DNA of 64,000 nucleotides. It comes from Clostridia bacterium (lineage in GTDB: Bacteria > Bacillota > Clostridia > Oscillospirales > Acutalibacteraceae). Position 1 is the stretch's first letter. Every line of letters begins with the position of its first letter. The stretch spans positions 62,001 to 126,000 of the forward strand of contig JAFTUG010000012.1 of NCBI GenBank assembly GCA_017466365.1, in the 5' to 3' direction. Below are positions 25,958 to 36,100 of the stretch, piece by piece. The position numbers and the translations under genes were made by a program. The notes under the pieces are model-generated. The model had not been told where the DNA came from, made no database searches, and saw only the letters and a list, made by a program, of their open reading frames with translations.

Positions 25958-28349
25958 ATTTCAATGTAACTATGGTTACACCGTCCTCACCCTCGCCGTA
26001 AACTCCCAAACGGCTTGTTTTGACATATGGTGAAGCCTTGAGATATCTCGTAACCGCTGTGCGAAGTGCGCCCGTGCCTTTTCCGTGAACAACGGTGAGC
26101 TCATTGAGACCCGAGCGAAGCCCTTGGTCGATAAATCTGTCAAGCTCAATGAGGCATTCGTCAACCGTCATTCCTCTTAAGTCGAGCCTTGTTGAAGGAG
26201 CCATATTGAGTCGGCTTTCGCCTTGAATTGAAATGCCGGATTTCTTTTCTTTTTTCTTCGGTGCACTTTCACAAAGACGAAGATTAGAAAGCTTGACTCT
26301 TGTTTTTATTGAGCCTGCCTGCACCTCGACATTGCCGTTTTTATCAACGGGAGAAAGTACCTTTGCCTGCTTTGCGATATCACGGATTATAACCGTATCA
26401 CCTGCAGCAAGTGCACGGGGAAGAACATAATCCTTATCGTCATCGTCAATTCCGATAACGGGGTCTGCTGCTGAATCGATTGAGTCGATGCCTTTTTTTA
26501 CTGCTGCCTTTGCACGCCTTGCAAGCTCTGCGGCATCCTTTGTTTTTTGCTGTTCTTTCTTCAGCTTGTCTATTTCCTGGAGGAGTGAATATGCCTCACG
26601 TTTTGCTTGCTCAACAACCCTCATTGCTTGTGAACGGGCTTTCTCCATTTCCTGCTCACGGAGCTTTGAGATTTCCTCACGGAGCTTTTCAGCACTTTCC
26701 TTTTCTTTATCGGCTTTTTCAGAGAGCAGCTTTGCTCTGTCGTATTCATCCTCCATGCGGCGGCGTGTCTCTTCAAGTTTATCAACAACATTCTCAAACT
26801 CCTTGTTTTCGCTTGAAACAAGGTCGCTTGCACGTTTGATAACTTCTGCATCAAGACCAAGCTTTTCACTTATTGCAAGTGCGTTTGATTTTCCGGGTAC
26901 GCCGATAAGAAGGCGATATGTGGGACGAAGCGAAACAATATCAAATTCACATGAACCGTTCTGAACCCTCGGAGTTTCAAGAGCATATGCTTTAAGCTCT
27001 GCATAGTGGGTTGTTGCGGCGATTTTTGCGCCTTTGAAATGGAGAGCTTCGAGTATTGCCATTGCGAGCGCAGCACCTTCAACGGGGTCTGTACCCGCAC
27101 CGAGTTCATCGATAAGAATAAGGCTTTTGTCATCTGCTTCATTGAAGATGCTGATGATATTTGTCATGTGTGCCGAGAAGGTTGAAAGAGATTGCTCGAT
27201 TGACTGCTCGTCACCGATATCGGAGAGAATTTTATCGAAAACGGAAATTTCGCTTCTGTCACCTGCAGGAATCATCATTCCGCACATAGCCATCATTGAA
27301 AGCAGACCGAGAGTTTTGATGGATACGGTTTTGCCGCCCGTGTTGGGGCCTGTGATAACGAGCGTATCAAACTCATCACCGAGCATTATATCCACGGGAA
27401 CAACTTTTTTAGGGTCTATAAGCGGATGCCTTGCCGCACGGAGATTTATGACTCCGTTATCGTTGAGAATCGGCGGACATCCTTTGATTTTATAGGCATA
27501 CTGTGCCTTTGCAAAAATAAGGTTCAGCTCAAGAGCGCATTCATAGCTGTTTTTTATGCTTTGAGCAAATTCGCCTGCACTTGTTGAAAGCTCTGCAAGA
27601 ATTCTTTCTATTTCTTCACGTTCTTTTGTCTGAAGCACACGGATTTCGTTGTTTGCTTCAACAACAGCCATGGGTTCAATAAAAACCGTTGCGCCGCTCG
27701 ATGAGGTATCGTGAACAAGACCCGCTATTTCGCCTCTGTATTCGCTCTTTACAGGTACAACATATCTTCCGTTTCGCTGTGTTATGATGTTTTCCTGAAG
27801 ATATTTTGAATGACTCTGCGAACGGGAGAACTTTTCAAGCTGTTCTCTGATTTTTGACTCCTGAACCCTTATTTTTCGTCTTATTGCGGCAAGAGTAGGG
27901 GAGGCATTGTCTGATATTTCTTCTTCTGAAATGATAGCATTAAATATTGCTGTTTCAAGAAATTTATTGGGAATAAGTGCGTTGAAAAGTGTATCAAGAA
28001 CACTTTGCACGCCTGCGTTTGATGCTCTCCATTGCGAAAGTGTGCGAATAACACGCAGAACACCGCCGATATCGAGCAGTTCTCTTGCGTTAAGAACGCT
28101 GCCTGCATTTGCTCTGCTTAAAGCATTGTTAACGTTTTTAAGTCCGCCGAAGGACGGACCTCCGAAACGGGCAAGCAGCATATGCGCATCAACCGTTTGA
28201 TTGAGTAAGGCTTTTGCAAGCTCAAGGTTGGTTTCGGGCTTAAGATGCAAAGCGTTATATCTTGAATCATCGCAGCAAGTGAATTCCGCAAGCCTTTCAA
28301 GCACCTTGTCAAATTCAAGCGATTTTGCATGTTTATCAAATGAATTCAT
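25956..28349 (-). CDS. mutS2: Endonuclease MutS2
   Basis: 797 residues, full family length; GGAGAAATAAA precedes the ATG. The MutS-type ATPase shows TGPNTGGKTVSIKTLG (Walker A), LILIDELGAGTDPVEGAALA (Walker B) and ATTHYAELKAYA. A long coiled coil lies at about 500-620. The C-terminal Smr domain has LDLRGMTVDECLIELDRFI and HGKGTGALRTAV. MutS2 acts on branched DNA and, in some Firmicutes, on collided ribosomes. Last gene of an operon that starts at the FHA gene. Confidence 0.96.
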   Translation of the reverse strand: MNSFDKHAKSLEFDKVLERLAEFTCCDDSRYNALHLKPETNLELAKALLNQTVDAHMLLARFGGPSFGGLKNVNNALSRANAGSVLNARELLDIGGVLRVIRTLSQWRASNAGVQSVLDTLFNALIPNKFLETAIFNAIISEEEISDNASPTLAAIRRKIRVQESKIREQLEKFSRSQSHSKYLQENIITQRNGRYVVPVKSEYRGEIAGLVHDTSSSGATVFIEPMAVVEANNEIRVLQTKEREEIERILAELSTSAGEFAQSIKNSYECALELNLIFAKAQYAYKIKGCPPILNDNGVINLRAARHPLIDPKKVVPVDIMLGDEFDTLVITGPNTGGKTVSIKTLGLLSMMAMCGMMIPAGDRSEISVFDKILSDIGDEQSIEQSLSTFSAHMTNIISIFNEADDKSLILIDELGAGTDPVEGAALAMAILEALHFKGAKIAATTHYAELKAYALETPRVQNGSCEFDIVSLRPTYRLLIGVPGKSNALAISEKLGLDAEVIKRASDLVSSENKEFENVVDKLEETRRRMEDEYDRAKLLSEKADKEKESAEKLREEISKLREQEMEKARSQAMRVVEQAKREAYSLLQEIDKLKKEQQKTKDAAELARRAKAAVKKGIDSIDSAADPVIGIDDDDKDYVLPRALAAGDTVIIRDIAKQAKVLSPVDKNGNVEVQAGSIKTRVKLSNLRLCESAPKKKEKKSGISIQGESRLNMAPSTRLDLRGMTVDECLIELDRFIDQGLRSGLNELTVVHGKGTGALRTAVTRYLKASPYVKTSRLGVYGEGEDGVTIVTLK

Positions 28350-28371
28350 TTTATTTCTCCTGTTTATGAAG

Positions 28372-29331
28372 TTATTCTTCTTCGGAGCCGTCTTCTGTTG
28401 TTTCCTCTTCTGTTATGCTTCCGTTTTCTTCGTCGGATTCGGTTGTAACAATTTCACCGTTCTCGTCCGTAACGGGTTCTTCCGAAACAATTTTGCCGTT
28501 TTCGTCTGTAACGGGCTCTGCGGTGATAATCTCGCCGTTTTCATCCGTCATTAATTCCGTAACGGATTGAGTAGTCTCGATAACAGAAGGAGCTTCGGTG
28601 GTTGAAGGCTCTGTTTCGGGAGCGCGGGTAGGTTCTGTTGTTCCGATAACCTCCTGACCGTCAACAGGCTGGATTGAGGAAACATACATCATTCCTCCGC
28701 TGCGTTCACGCAGGGTTATTTTCATATATTTATCAGGTTCGGGAGCGGTGTATTCTCCGTCCTCGATTTGTGCCCATGCAAGGTTGCCGATATATCCTAC
28801 ACTGAGGATTTTTGAACTGCCTTGCTTTTCAATTTCATATACCTTGGGAGTATATGCCGATTCAACACCCGTAACGGGAAGAATATAGCTTTTGAGTGCC
28901 GCATCGTATGTAATTTCATATTCGCTCATGTCGATTGAGGAATGGAGCGATGCAATGTCAATTTCAGTTCCGAAAAGGCTGACAAAATAGCTCTCGATAT
29001 CCTCCTGCGGAACAACAATACCGAAGGTTTCACCCTCCGAATAGGGATATTTATCCGCACCCTCGTCGCTCATAAGAAGAGCCCAGACGGCACTGTTCAG
29101 AAGCTGCGAAACATCTGCTTGGGTAAGGTCGTCAAACGGGTCTGGGTCAAACATAACGACGGGTCCCAGCATTTCCTCATATTCCGCTTTCTCTGCTGTG
29201 TTATCCGTGAAATCCTTAACGGTTTCAACCGTGAAATTGATAACCGTTATAAGACCGATAACTGCAAGAATGCCTGCGATTATACCAATCGGGAAAGCAA
29301 GCTTATTTTTACCTTTTTTATTCTTTGCCAA
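28372..29331 (-). CDS. Membrane protein with an acidic repeat tail, function unknown
   Basis: 319 residues from a TTG at 29331, supported by GGAGG eight bases upstream. A Lys-rich start (MAKNKKGKNKLAF) leads into one membrane helix (IGIIAGILAVIGLITVINF), so most of the protein is outside. Residues 75-215 are a globular domain I do not recognise. The last 90 residues are Thr/Glu-rich with four tandem copies of PVTDENGxI-type units. It lies between proA and mutS2 with gaps of 30 and 22 bases. Confidence 0.7.
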   Translation of the reverse strand: MAKNKKGKNKLAFPIGIIAGILAVIGLITVINFTVETVKDFTDNTAEKAEYEEMLGPVVMFDPDPFDDLTQADVSQLLNSAVWALLMSDEGADKYPYSEGETFGIVVPQEDIESYFVSLFGTEIDIASLHSSIDMSEYEITYDAALKSYILPVTGVESAYTPKVYEIEKQGSSKILSVGYIGNLAWAQIEDGEYTAPEPDKYMKITLRERSGGMMYVSSIQPVDGQEVIGTTEPTRAPETEPSTTEAPSVIETTQSVTELMTDENGEIITAEPVTDENGKIVSEEPVTDENGEIVTTESDEENGSITEEETTEDGSEEE

Positions 29332-29361
29332 TTTAATGACCTCCGTGTAATAAAACTGACT

Positions 29362-30606
29362 TTATCTTATCTGTCCGTTGCCGCTGATAACATATTTTGA
29401 ACTTACCATATGGGCAACACCGAGAGGACCTCTTGCGTGAAGCTTCTGTGTTGAGATGCCGATTTCGGCACCGAAGCCGAATTCGCCGCCGTCTGTAAAT
29501 CTTGTTGAGGCGTTGACATATACCGCAGCCGCATCAACCTCTGCTTTGAATTTTTCGGAAGCCGTATAGCTTTCCGTGATGATTGCTTCGCTGTGTCCCG
29601 TGCCGTATTTGGATATATGGGAAACAGCTTCGTCAATATCTTCAACAACCTTAACGCTGATTTTATAGTCAAGATATTCGGTTGCCCAGTCATCATCCGT
29701 TGCGGGGACTGCATAGGGGAGGATTTCACAAACCGCTTCATCGCCCCTGATTTCAACGTTCTTTTCTTTGAGCTTTTCACCTATTGTTATAAGCGCAAGC
29801 TCTGCGATATCCTTGTGAATAAGCAGTCCCTCACAGGCGTTGCATACAGAAACTCTTGATGCTTTTGCGTTTGCAACGATTTCAGCCGCCATGTTGATAT
29901 CCGCATCGCTGTCAACATAAACGTGACAGTTGCCTACGCCTGTTTCAATAACGGGTACGGTTGCATTTTCAACAACGGAGCGGATAAGACCTGCACCGCC
30001 TCTGGGAATAAGCAGGTCAACGTATCCGTTGAGCTTCATAAGCTCTGTTGCAGCCTGCCTTGAAATGTTTTCAATAAGAATTATGCAGTCCTCGGGAAGT
30101 CCTGCTTGCGCAGCCGCAGAGCGCATGACCGCAGCAATAGCCTTGTTTGAATTTATCGCTTCTTTGCCGCCTTTGAGAATAACGGAATTGCCTGCTTTAA
30201 GGCAGATTGCCGCCGCATCTGCGGTAACATTGGGTCTTGCTTCAAAAATGACGGCAATAACGCCGATGGGTACGGCTACTTTTTCTATTTTCAGTCCGTT
30301 CGGTCTTGTTTCGCCCCAAAGAACCTTGCCAACGGGATTTTCACTTGCCGAAACCTGCCTTAAACCCTGTGCCATTCCGGAAATTCTGTCCTGCGTAAGG
30401 GTGAGTCTGTCTATCATTGCCTGCGAGATGCCTGCATCCTCTGCTGCTCTTATATCTTTTGCGTTTTCTTCAAGTATAAATTGTGAATTTTTTTCAAGAG
30501 CATCGGCTATTGAATTAAGAGCCTTGTCTATTGCTGCTCCGCCTGATTTTGCAAGAATTCTTTGTGCCTGCTTGGAACGTGCACCTATATTAATCATTTC
30601 GCTCAT
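29362..30606 (-). CDS. proA: Glutamate-5-semialdehyde dehydrogenase
   Basis: 414 residues; GGAGG eight bases before the ATG. It reduces glutamyl-5-phosphate in proline synthesis. Aldehyde dehydrogenase features are clear: KVAVPIGVIAVIFEARPNVTADAA, LKGGKEAINSN, and the catalytic Cys in SVCNACEGLLIHKD. Starts directly after proB. Confidence 0.96.
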   Translation of the reverse strand: MSEMINIGARSKQAQRILAKSGGAAIDKALNSIADALEKNSQFILEENAKDIRAAEDAGISQAMIDRLTLTQDRISGMAQGLRQVSASENPVGKVLWGETRPNGLKIEKVAVPIGVIAVIFEARPNVTADAAAICLKAGNSVILKGGKEAINSNKAIAAVMRSAAAQAGLPEDCIILIENISRQAATELMKLNGYVDLLIPRGGAGLIRSVVENATVPVIETGVGNCHVYVDSDADINMAAEIVANAKASRVSVCNACEGLLIHKDIAELALITIGEKLKEKNVEIRGDEAVCEILPYAVPATDDDWATEYLDYKISVKVVEDIDEAVSHISKYGTGHSEAIITESYTASEKFKAEVDAAAVYVNASTRFTDGGEFGFGAEIGISTQKLHARGPLGVAHMVSSKYVISGNGQIR

Positions 30607-31404
30607 TTATTTAACCTCCGCTTTTGCTTTGAACAGCGTGCCAATCTGTCTGCCGTCAATAAGCTTATAAATATCTTCGGGGTCGGAGCCGTTCATAACA
30701 ACCGTATCAATACCTGCGGCTGTTGCAATCTGTGCCGCATGGAGCTTTGTTATCATGCCGCCCGTACCTCTGTTCGTACCGCTTCCTCCCGCAAGAGCAA
30801 GAATATCATCATTTATCTCTTCAACACTGTGAATAAGAACGGCATTTTCATCTTCTCTCGGATTTGCGCTGAAAAGACCGTCAATATCCGTAAGGATAAT
30901 AAGTGTATCGGCATCAACAATTTCCGAAACATGTGCCGAAAGGCTGTCGTTATCGCCGTAAACAATTTCTTCAACGGCAACGCTGTCGTTTTCGTTGACT
31001 ATGGGAAGTGCGCCGTATTCAAAAAGCTTCATAAATGAGTTGTGGAGATTACGGTGCCTCTCTTCATTCTCAAAATCGTTTCTTGTTACAAGGAGCTGAC
31101 CCGTTATGTTGCCGTATTCGCCGAAAAATTTATCGTAAAGAAACATCAGTTCACATTGACCTACGGTTGCGGCTGCCTGTCTGCCCGGGGTATCCTTCGG
31201 TCTTTCTTTAAGACCGAGCTTTCCCACACCCACGCCGATTGCACCGGAAGTGACAAGCACAATTTCTATACCTGCGTTTTTAAGGTCACTCAAAACCTGG
31301 GCAAGCTTTGACATGCGGCGGATATTTATTTTTCCTGTGTCGTAGGTCAGAGTCGATGTGCCGACCTTGACAACTATTCTTTTAATATCTTTTCTGTTAA
31401 TCAT
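30607..31404 (-). CDS. proB: Glutamate 5-kinase, short form without PUA domain
   Basis: 265 residues, an amino-acid-kinase domain only (VVKVGTSTLTYD, VTSGAIGVGVGKLGL, IVNENDSVAVEEI, GTGGMITKLHAAQIA). The usual C-terminal PUA domain of about 100 residues is absent, as in the short forms known from several lineages. Its ATG overlaps the stop of the M16 peptidase gene (ATGA). Confidence 0.95.
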   Translation of the reverse strand: MINRKDIKRIVVKVGTSTLTYDTGKINIRRMSKLAQVLSDLKNAGIEIVLVTSGAIGVGVGKLGLKERPKDTPGRQAAATVGQCELMFLYDKFFGEYGNITGQLLVTRNDFENEERHRNLHNSFMKLFEYGALPIVNENDSVAVEEIVYGDNDSLSAHVSEIVDADTLIILTDIDGLFSANPREDENAVLIHSVEEINDDILALAGGSGTNRGTGGMITKLHAAQIATAAGIDTVVMNGSDPEDIYKLIDGRQIGTLFKAKAEVK

Positions 31405-32678
31405 TTTTGCATACTTCTTTCGATTGCTGAATTTATTATTTCTTTATAAGCTTTTTGAGATTTTACTTTGCCTGCAACACAGAGCGAAATTTTTGACATA
31501 TCAAAGAGTTCCGAGGCGGTTTTTCTTATATCCTCAAGGGTTACCGCACGGATGTTTCTGATAACCTCATCCTCGGTTATTTCTTTGTTATAGAGCAGCA
31601 TGTTTCTGCCGTTGCGTGAGGCATGTGAGGCGGGGTTTTCGAGGTCCATAACAAAACCGGTAACCGCCTGCTCTTTGGCTCTTGCAAGCTCTTTTTCGGT
31701 AACTGTACGGGAAAATTCGGATATGATTTTGACGGTTTCGGTTATTGCTTTTTCTTCGGATTTTTCGCTCAAACCCATGCATACCGTGAAAATGCCCGAT
31801 TTAAGATAAGATACGCATGAAGTATCTATCGAATAAACAAGACCGAGATTCTCTCTGATATGCTGAAAAAGTCTTGAGGACGGAGTTCCGCCCAGAATTG
31901 ATGAAATAAGCAATGCACGTTCACGCTCTTTTGTTCCCGACGGAACACCCTCAAAGCCGAGAACGAGCTGATTTTGCATAAAATCTTTCTTTATCGGAAC
32001 AATTTTGGAACTGAATTCGGCAGAGGTCGGATTTAAATAAAATCCCGTGTTCTTTGCATCCGAAAAATAATTTCTGATTATTTCTGCAGCGATGTCTTTA
32101 TCAAAATTACCGCTTATGCTTATAACCGTTCTTTCCGGAACATAAAATTTGTTCATATGAGCGGTAAGGCTTTCTTTTGTTGTAGCTTCAACCGTTTTTA
32201 CCGTTCCGAGAATGTTTGAACCAAGCATGCTGTCTTCCCATACTTTTTCATAAAAAGTATCCGTGCATATATCCTCGGGGTCATCCTCATACATCGCGAT
32301 TTCTTCTTTAATAATTCCTTTTTCAAGCTCAATATCTCCTGCATCAAGCCTGGGATTTCTGACCATGTCACAAACAATATCAAGAGCCTTGGGCATATGT
32401 TCAGAGAGAGTTCTTGCGTAGAAGCATGTGGATTCTCTTGCCGTGTAAGCGTTAAGATATCCGCCGATTTCGTCCATTTCAACCGCTATGTCAAGAGCGG
32501 AACGCTTTTCGGAGCCCTTAAAAATCATGTGTTCAATAAAATGAGATGTGCCTGCTGTTTCGGGTGTTTCGTAGCTTGAACCGCTTGCCACCCAAATAAC
32601 AACCGAGCAGGTCTTTGCGTTTTTATTATTTTCAAGGACTATGCGAAGTCCGTTTTCAAGTGTTATAATTTCTGCCAT
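31401..32678 (-). CDS. M16-family zinc processing peptidase
   Basis: 425 residues. The inverted zinc motif HFIEH (residues 46-50) with the downstream EKGIIKEEIAMYEDDPED is diagnostic of M16B peptidases such as YmxG and mitochondrial processing peptidase. No signal peptide; the substrate is unknown. The C-terminal half is the usual inactive partner domain (NQLVLGFEGVPSG, GGTPSSRLFQHIRENLGLVY). Located between the FHA gene and proB. Confidence 0.9.
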   Translation of the reverse strand: MAEIITLENGLRIVLENNKNAKTCSVVIWVASGSSYETPETAGTSHFIEHMIFKGSEKRSALDIAVEMDEIGGYLNAYTARESTCFYARTLSEHMPKALDIVCDMVRNPRLDAGDIELEKGIIKEEIAMYEDDPEDICTDTFYEKVWEDSMLGSNILGTVKTVEATTKESLTAHMNKFYVPERTVISISGNFDKDIAAEIIRNYFSDAKNTGFYLNPTSAEFSSKIVPIKKDFMQNQLVLGFEGVPSGTKERERALLISSILGGTPSSRLFQHIRENLGLVYSIDTSCVSYLKSGIFTVCMGLSEKSEEKAITETVKIISEFSRTVTEKELARAKEQAVTGFVMDLENPASHASRNGRNMLLYNKEITEDEVIRNIRAVTLEDIRKTASELFDMSKISLCVAGKVKSQKAYKEIINSAIERSMQK

Positions 32679-32686
32679 CTGTTTAC

Positions 32687-33079
32687 CTACTTGTTATCAA
32701 AAATCAAGGTTATGTTGCCGAGGGTTATTTTGTCTCCTGTTTTAAGGAACTCTTTTTTATCGATTTTTTTGCCGTTAACAAAAACCTCGGCATCGTTTTT
32801 TATGCTTGTTATATACCATCCGCCTTTTGAGCAGACTATAACTGCGTGGGTTCTTGAAACGGTTGAATAATTTAAAATAATATCGCAGTTTTTGTGGCGT
32901 CCAATCGATGTTTCGCGGCATACCAGCGGAAACGTATCGCCGTTTACAGTGCTTATGAGCTTTGCGCTGCCGAGCGACGGCGCTCGGCGTTTGAGAAGTG
33001 CAAATATACACAGAGTAAGAACTGCCAATGCAAGCACGGGCAGGGAGTAATGCGATATCTGCAAAACAAATTCGAGCAT
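32687..33079 (-). CDS. Membrane-anchored FHA-domain protein
   Basis: 130 residues from the ATG at 33079, supported by GGAGAAGAAT directly upstream; a longer start overlaps that site. One membrane helix (HYSLPVLALAVLTLCIFALL) is followed by an FHA domain with SIGRHKNCDIILNYSTVSRTHAVI and VNGKKI, able to bind phosphothreonine on the cytoplasmic side. No kinase gene is adjacent. First gene of the operon to mutS2. Confidence 0.88.
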   Translation of the reverse strand: MLEFVLQISHYSLPVLALAVLTLCIFALLKRRAPSLGSAKLISTVNGDTFPLVCRETSIGRHKNCDIILNYSTVSRTHAVIVCSKGGWYITSIKNDAEVFVNGKKIDKKEFLKTGDKITLGNITLIFDNK

Positions 33080-33240
33080 ATTCTTCTCCATTTTAATTTT
33101 AAAATATATATAGCTAATCATATCACCACAAAATTAAATTGTCAATCAATATAATGTAAATATTATATGGTAATCATATTAAAAAAATAGTGACTTTTAG
33201 AAATAACTGTGTTATAATAAACGATAATTGAGGTGAATTT

Positions 33241-34218
33241 ATGTTTGAACAGATAATTAATGTTGACAGAATGGAGCAGGCGGTAAGCCTTTTTGGTTCC
33301 TTTGATGAAAACATCAAGCAAATTGAAAAAGAATTCTCCGTTTCGGTTATCAGCCGAGGCTCGGAGCTTAAAGTAACGGGCGAGGCAGAGAATGTTCAGA
33401 AAGGCGTGCGTGCCATCAACGGATTGCTCACTCTTATCAACAGAGGCGAGTCCTTGAGCGATCAGAATGTCCGCTATGTTATGTCGCTTGTCAATGAAGG
33501 AAATGAAGATAAGCTTGTTCAAATGGCGGCAGACTGCGTTTGTATCACCTCAAAAGGAAAACCCGTAAAGCCGAAAACACTCGGTCAGAAAAAATATATC
33601 GAAACAATAAGAAACAGCACCATAACCTTCGGCATCGGTCCTGCGGGTACCGGCAAAACCTACCTTGCGGTTGCAATGGCTGTTACCGCCTTCCGTGCCA
33701 AGGAAATTAACAGAATAATTCTTACAAGACCGGCTGTTGAGGCAGGCGAAAAGCTCGGATTTTTGCCCGGTGACCTTCAAAGCAAGGTTGACCCGTATTT
33801 AAGACCGCTTTATGATGCTCTTTTCGATATGCTCGGAGCGGAAAACTTCCAGAAGCATCAGGAGAGAGGCGATATCGAGGTTGCTCCTCTTGCTTATATG
33901 AGAGGACGTACTCTTGATGACAGCTTCATTATTCTTGATGAAGCACAGAACACCACGGCGGAGCAGATGAAAATGTTCCTTACCCGTCTCGGCTTTAATT
34001 CAAAAATGGTTGTTACGGGTGACGTTACGCAGATTGACCTTCCCGACGGAAAACGCTCGGGACTAAAGGAAGCCGTAAAAATCCTCAAAAATGTTGAGGA
34101 TATCGGAACTGTCAGGTTTAACGAAAAGGACGTTGTGCGCCACAGACTGGTGCAGGATATCATAAAGGCATATGAGAAACAGGAAGAGGAGCGAAGAAGG
34201 AATGACAGGAAAGGTTAA
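33241..34218 (+). CDS. phoH: PhoH-family ATPase
   Basis: 325 residues; GAGGTGAATTT precedes the ATG. A short N-terminal KH-like region is followed by the PhoH P-loop domain: FGIGPAGTGKTYLAVAMAV (Walker A), RPAVEAGEKLGFLPGDLQ and IILDEAQNTTAEQMKMFLTR (Walker B). Together with YbeY it is linked to rRNA or stress-related RNA metabolism. A promoter with TATAAT at 33213-33218 and a weak -35 (GTGACT) lies upstream. Confidence 0.94.
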   Translation: MFEQIINVDRMEQAVSLFGSFDENIKQIEKEFSVSVISRGSELKVTGEAENVQKGVRAINGLLTLINRGESLSDQNVRYVMSLVNEGNEDKLVQMAADCVCITSKGKPVKPKTLGQKKYIETIRNSTITFGIGPAGTGKTYLAVAMAVTAFRAKEINRIILTRPAVEAGEKLGFLPGDLQSKVDPYLRPLYDALFDMLGAENFQKHQERGDIEVAPLAYMRGRTLDDSFIILDEAQNTTAEQMKMFLTRLGFNSKMVVTGDVTQIDLPDGKRSGLKEAVKILKNVEDIGTVRFNEKDVVRHRLVQDIIKAYEKQEEERRRNDRKG

Positions 34219-34714
34219 GGTAATCATTTCCAATGAACAGAATGAGTTCAAGATACCTTCGGGTGTGCGTCTGCTCGTGCGCCGATGCTGCACTGCGGTT
34301 CTTGCAATGGAGGAATTTGAAGGCAAATCCGAAGTAAGCGTTACCTTTGTTGACGATGAAACCATACACAGACTTAATAAACAATACCGAAATATTGACA
34401 GAGCGACCGATGTTTTATCGTTTCCGCTCGGCGAGAACGGTGTTTACGATATAAATAACGATACGGGAGCAAAGCTTCTCGGCGACATTGTTATATCGAT
34501 ACCTCATGCTCTTGACCAGGCGGACAGATACGGTCATACTCTGCAAAGAGAAATAGGCTTTCTTACCGTTCACTCAATGCTCCACCTTCTCGGCTATGAT
34601 CATGTCAACGGCGGAATTGAGAGCGTGAGAATGCGTGAAAAGGAAGAAACCGTTCTCACAAAGCTCGGTCTTAAAAGAAATTCAAGCTATTATATGGAAG
34701 ATGAAAACGTATGA
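34202..34714 (+). CDS. ybeY: Endoribonuclease YbeY
   Basis: 170 residues from the ATG at 34202, which overlaps the end of phoH by 17 bases and has GAAGAAGGA upstream. The zinc motif HSMLHLLGYDHVNGG and the RNIDRATDVLSFPLGE segment are diagnostic. YbeY is needed for 16S rRNA 3' maturation and ribosome quality control. Confidence 0.95.
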   Translation: MTGKVKVIISNEQNEFKIPSGVRLLVRRCCTAVLAMEEFEGKSEVSVTFVDDETIHRLNKQYRNIDRATDVLSFPLGENGVYDINNDTGAKLLGDIVISIPHALDQADRYGHTLQREIGFLTVHSMLHLLGYDHVNGGIESVRMREKEETVLTKLGLKRNSSYYMEDENV

Positions 34715-35202
34715 AAAATCTTGCCAAAAGCTTTGTTTATGCATTTAAAGGAATTACATACTGCATAGCTCACGAACGAAACATGAGAATTCATTTGTGT
34801 TTCACTTTGTTTATGTTCGGCTTTTTAACCGTCCATGACTTTTTCGAGGTTACAAGAACGCAGTTTGCTGTGCTTTTTGCGGTCTGTTCTTCTGTGCTTG
34901 CGCTTGAATGCGTGAATACTGCGGTTGAAAAAACCGTTGACCTTGAAACTAAAGAAAAAAATCCTCTTGCAGCAATTGCAAAGGATGCGGCGGCAGGGGC
35001 CGTGCTTATTGCGGCAATCGGATCGGTTGCGGTGGGTCTTGCGGTTCTTTATCAGCCCGAGGCATTTGTTAAAATGGCTGATTATTATAAAGAAAATATT
35101 CCGGTTCTTATCGCTTTTATCGTGAGCGTTGCGGCGGCATTTGTATTTGTTTTTGCAGGTCCGTACGGAATTAAGAACTTTTTCAAAAAACATGTAAAAT
35201 GA
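34711..35202 (+). CDS. dgkA: DgkA-type diacylglycerol/undecaprenol kinase
   Basis: 163 residues, a small integral membrane kinase with the signature ALECVNTAVEKTVDL at residues 70-84 and three family helices; an extra fourth helix (IPVLIAFIVSVAAAFVFVFAG) lengthens the C-terminus beyond the usual 120-130 residues. In Gram-positives the substrate is usually undecaprenol. Overlaps ybeY by four bases (ATGA). Confidence 0.92.
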   Translation: MKNLAKSFVYAFKGITYCIAHERNMRIHLCFTLFMFGFLTVHDFFEVTRTQFAVLFAVCSSVLALECVNTAVEKTVDLETKEKNPLAAIAKDAAAGAVLIAAIGSVAVGLAVLYQPEAFVKMADYYKENIPVLIAFIVSVAAAFVFVFAGPYGIKNFFKKHVK

Positions 35203-35212
35203 GGAAAATATA

Positions 35213-36100
35213 ATGACAAAAACCGCTTTTATAGCAATAGTCGGCTGTCCTAACGTCGGTAAATCCTCGCTTCTGAACAGAATGCTCGGCCAAAAGGTAG
35301 CAATTGTTACCCAAAAGCCGCAGACAACCAGAACAAGGATTATGGGTGTTCTGACAAAAGGCGAAACACAGCTCGTTTTCACGGATACCCCCGGTTATCA
35401 CCGACCCAAAACCAAGCTCGGCGAAAAAATGATAAAATCCGTCGGCGAAGGCATTGCAGGCATGGATGCGTGCCTGTTTGTTGTTGAACCCGAGGGCGAA
35501 ATCAGAGATACCGAAATCGAGCTTCTCAACCGTCTTAAGAAAGAAAAAGCTCCCGTTGTGCTTGTTATCAATAAAATTGACACTATAAAGCAGAAAGAAA
35601 AGCTCATGGAGCGCATCGTTCAGTTTACGGGCATTTATGATTTTGAGGCTGTTGTACCCGTCAGCGCACTTAAAAACGAAAACGTAGATTTGGTTATTCA
35701 GGAGCTTGAAAAGCTGACTTATGAATCCGTTCATTTCTTCCCTGATGATACACTTACCGACCAGCCCGAGAGAGTGCTTGCAGGCGAGATAATCAGAGAA
35801 AAAATGCTTCTTCTACTTGATAAGGAAGTGCCCCACGGTGTTGCCGTAAGCATTGAAAAAATGCGTGAAAGACCCACGGGCGGTATTATGGATGTCGAAG
35901 CAACCATTTACTGCGAAAAGGATACCCATAAAGGTATCATCATCGGCAAAAAAGGCGAAATGCTCAAACGCATTTCAACCAAAGCGAGATACGATATGGA
36001 GAATTTCTTCCAGTGCAAAATCAACCTTCAGTGTTGGGTAAAAGTCAAGGAAGGCTGGCGCAATCGCGAGGGGATAATCCACAATTTCGGACTGGATTGA
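35213..36100 (+). CDS. era: GTPase Era
   Basis: 295 residues. G domain with VGCPNVGKSSLLNRMLG, the switch TTRTRIMGVL, FTDTPGYHRPK and VINKIDTI, and a C-terminal KH domain containing HKGIIIGKKGEMLKRI. Era binds the 3' end of 16S rRNA in 30S assembly. Position between dgkA and recO is the Firmicutes norm, though the cdd gene often found here is absent. Confidence 0.97.
   Translation: MTKTAFIAIVGCPNVGKSSLLNRMLGQKVAIVTQKPQTTRTRIMGVLTKGETQLVFTDTPGYHRPKTKLGEKMIKSVGEGIAGMDACLFVVEPEGEIRDTEIELLNRLKKEKAPVVLVINKIDTIKQKEKLMERIVQFTGIYDFEAVVPVSALKNENVDLVIQELEKLTYESVHFFPDDTLTDQPERVLAGEIIREKMLLLLDKEVPHGVAVSIEKMRERPTGGIMDVEATIYCEKDTHKGIIIGKKGEMLKRISTKARYDMENFFQCKINLQCWVKVKEGWRNREGIIHNFGLD

Noticed and set aside
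26488-26964. Long serine-rich frame on the plus strand
   Set aside because: It is the antisense of the Lys/Glu-rich coiled coil of MutS2; no ribosome site and no family features.
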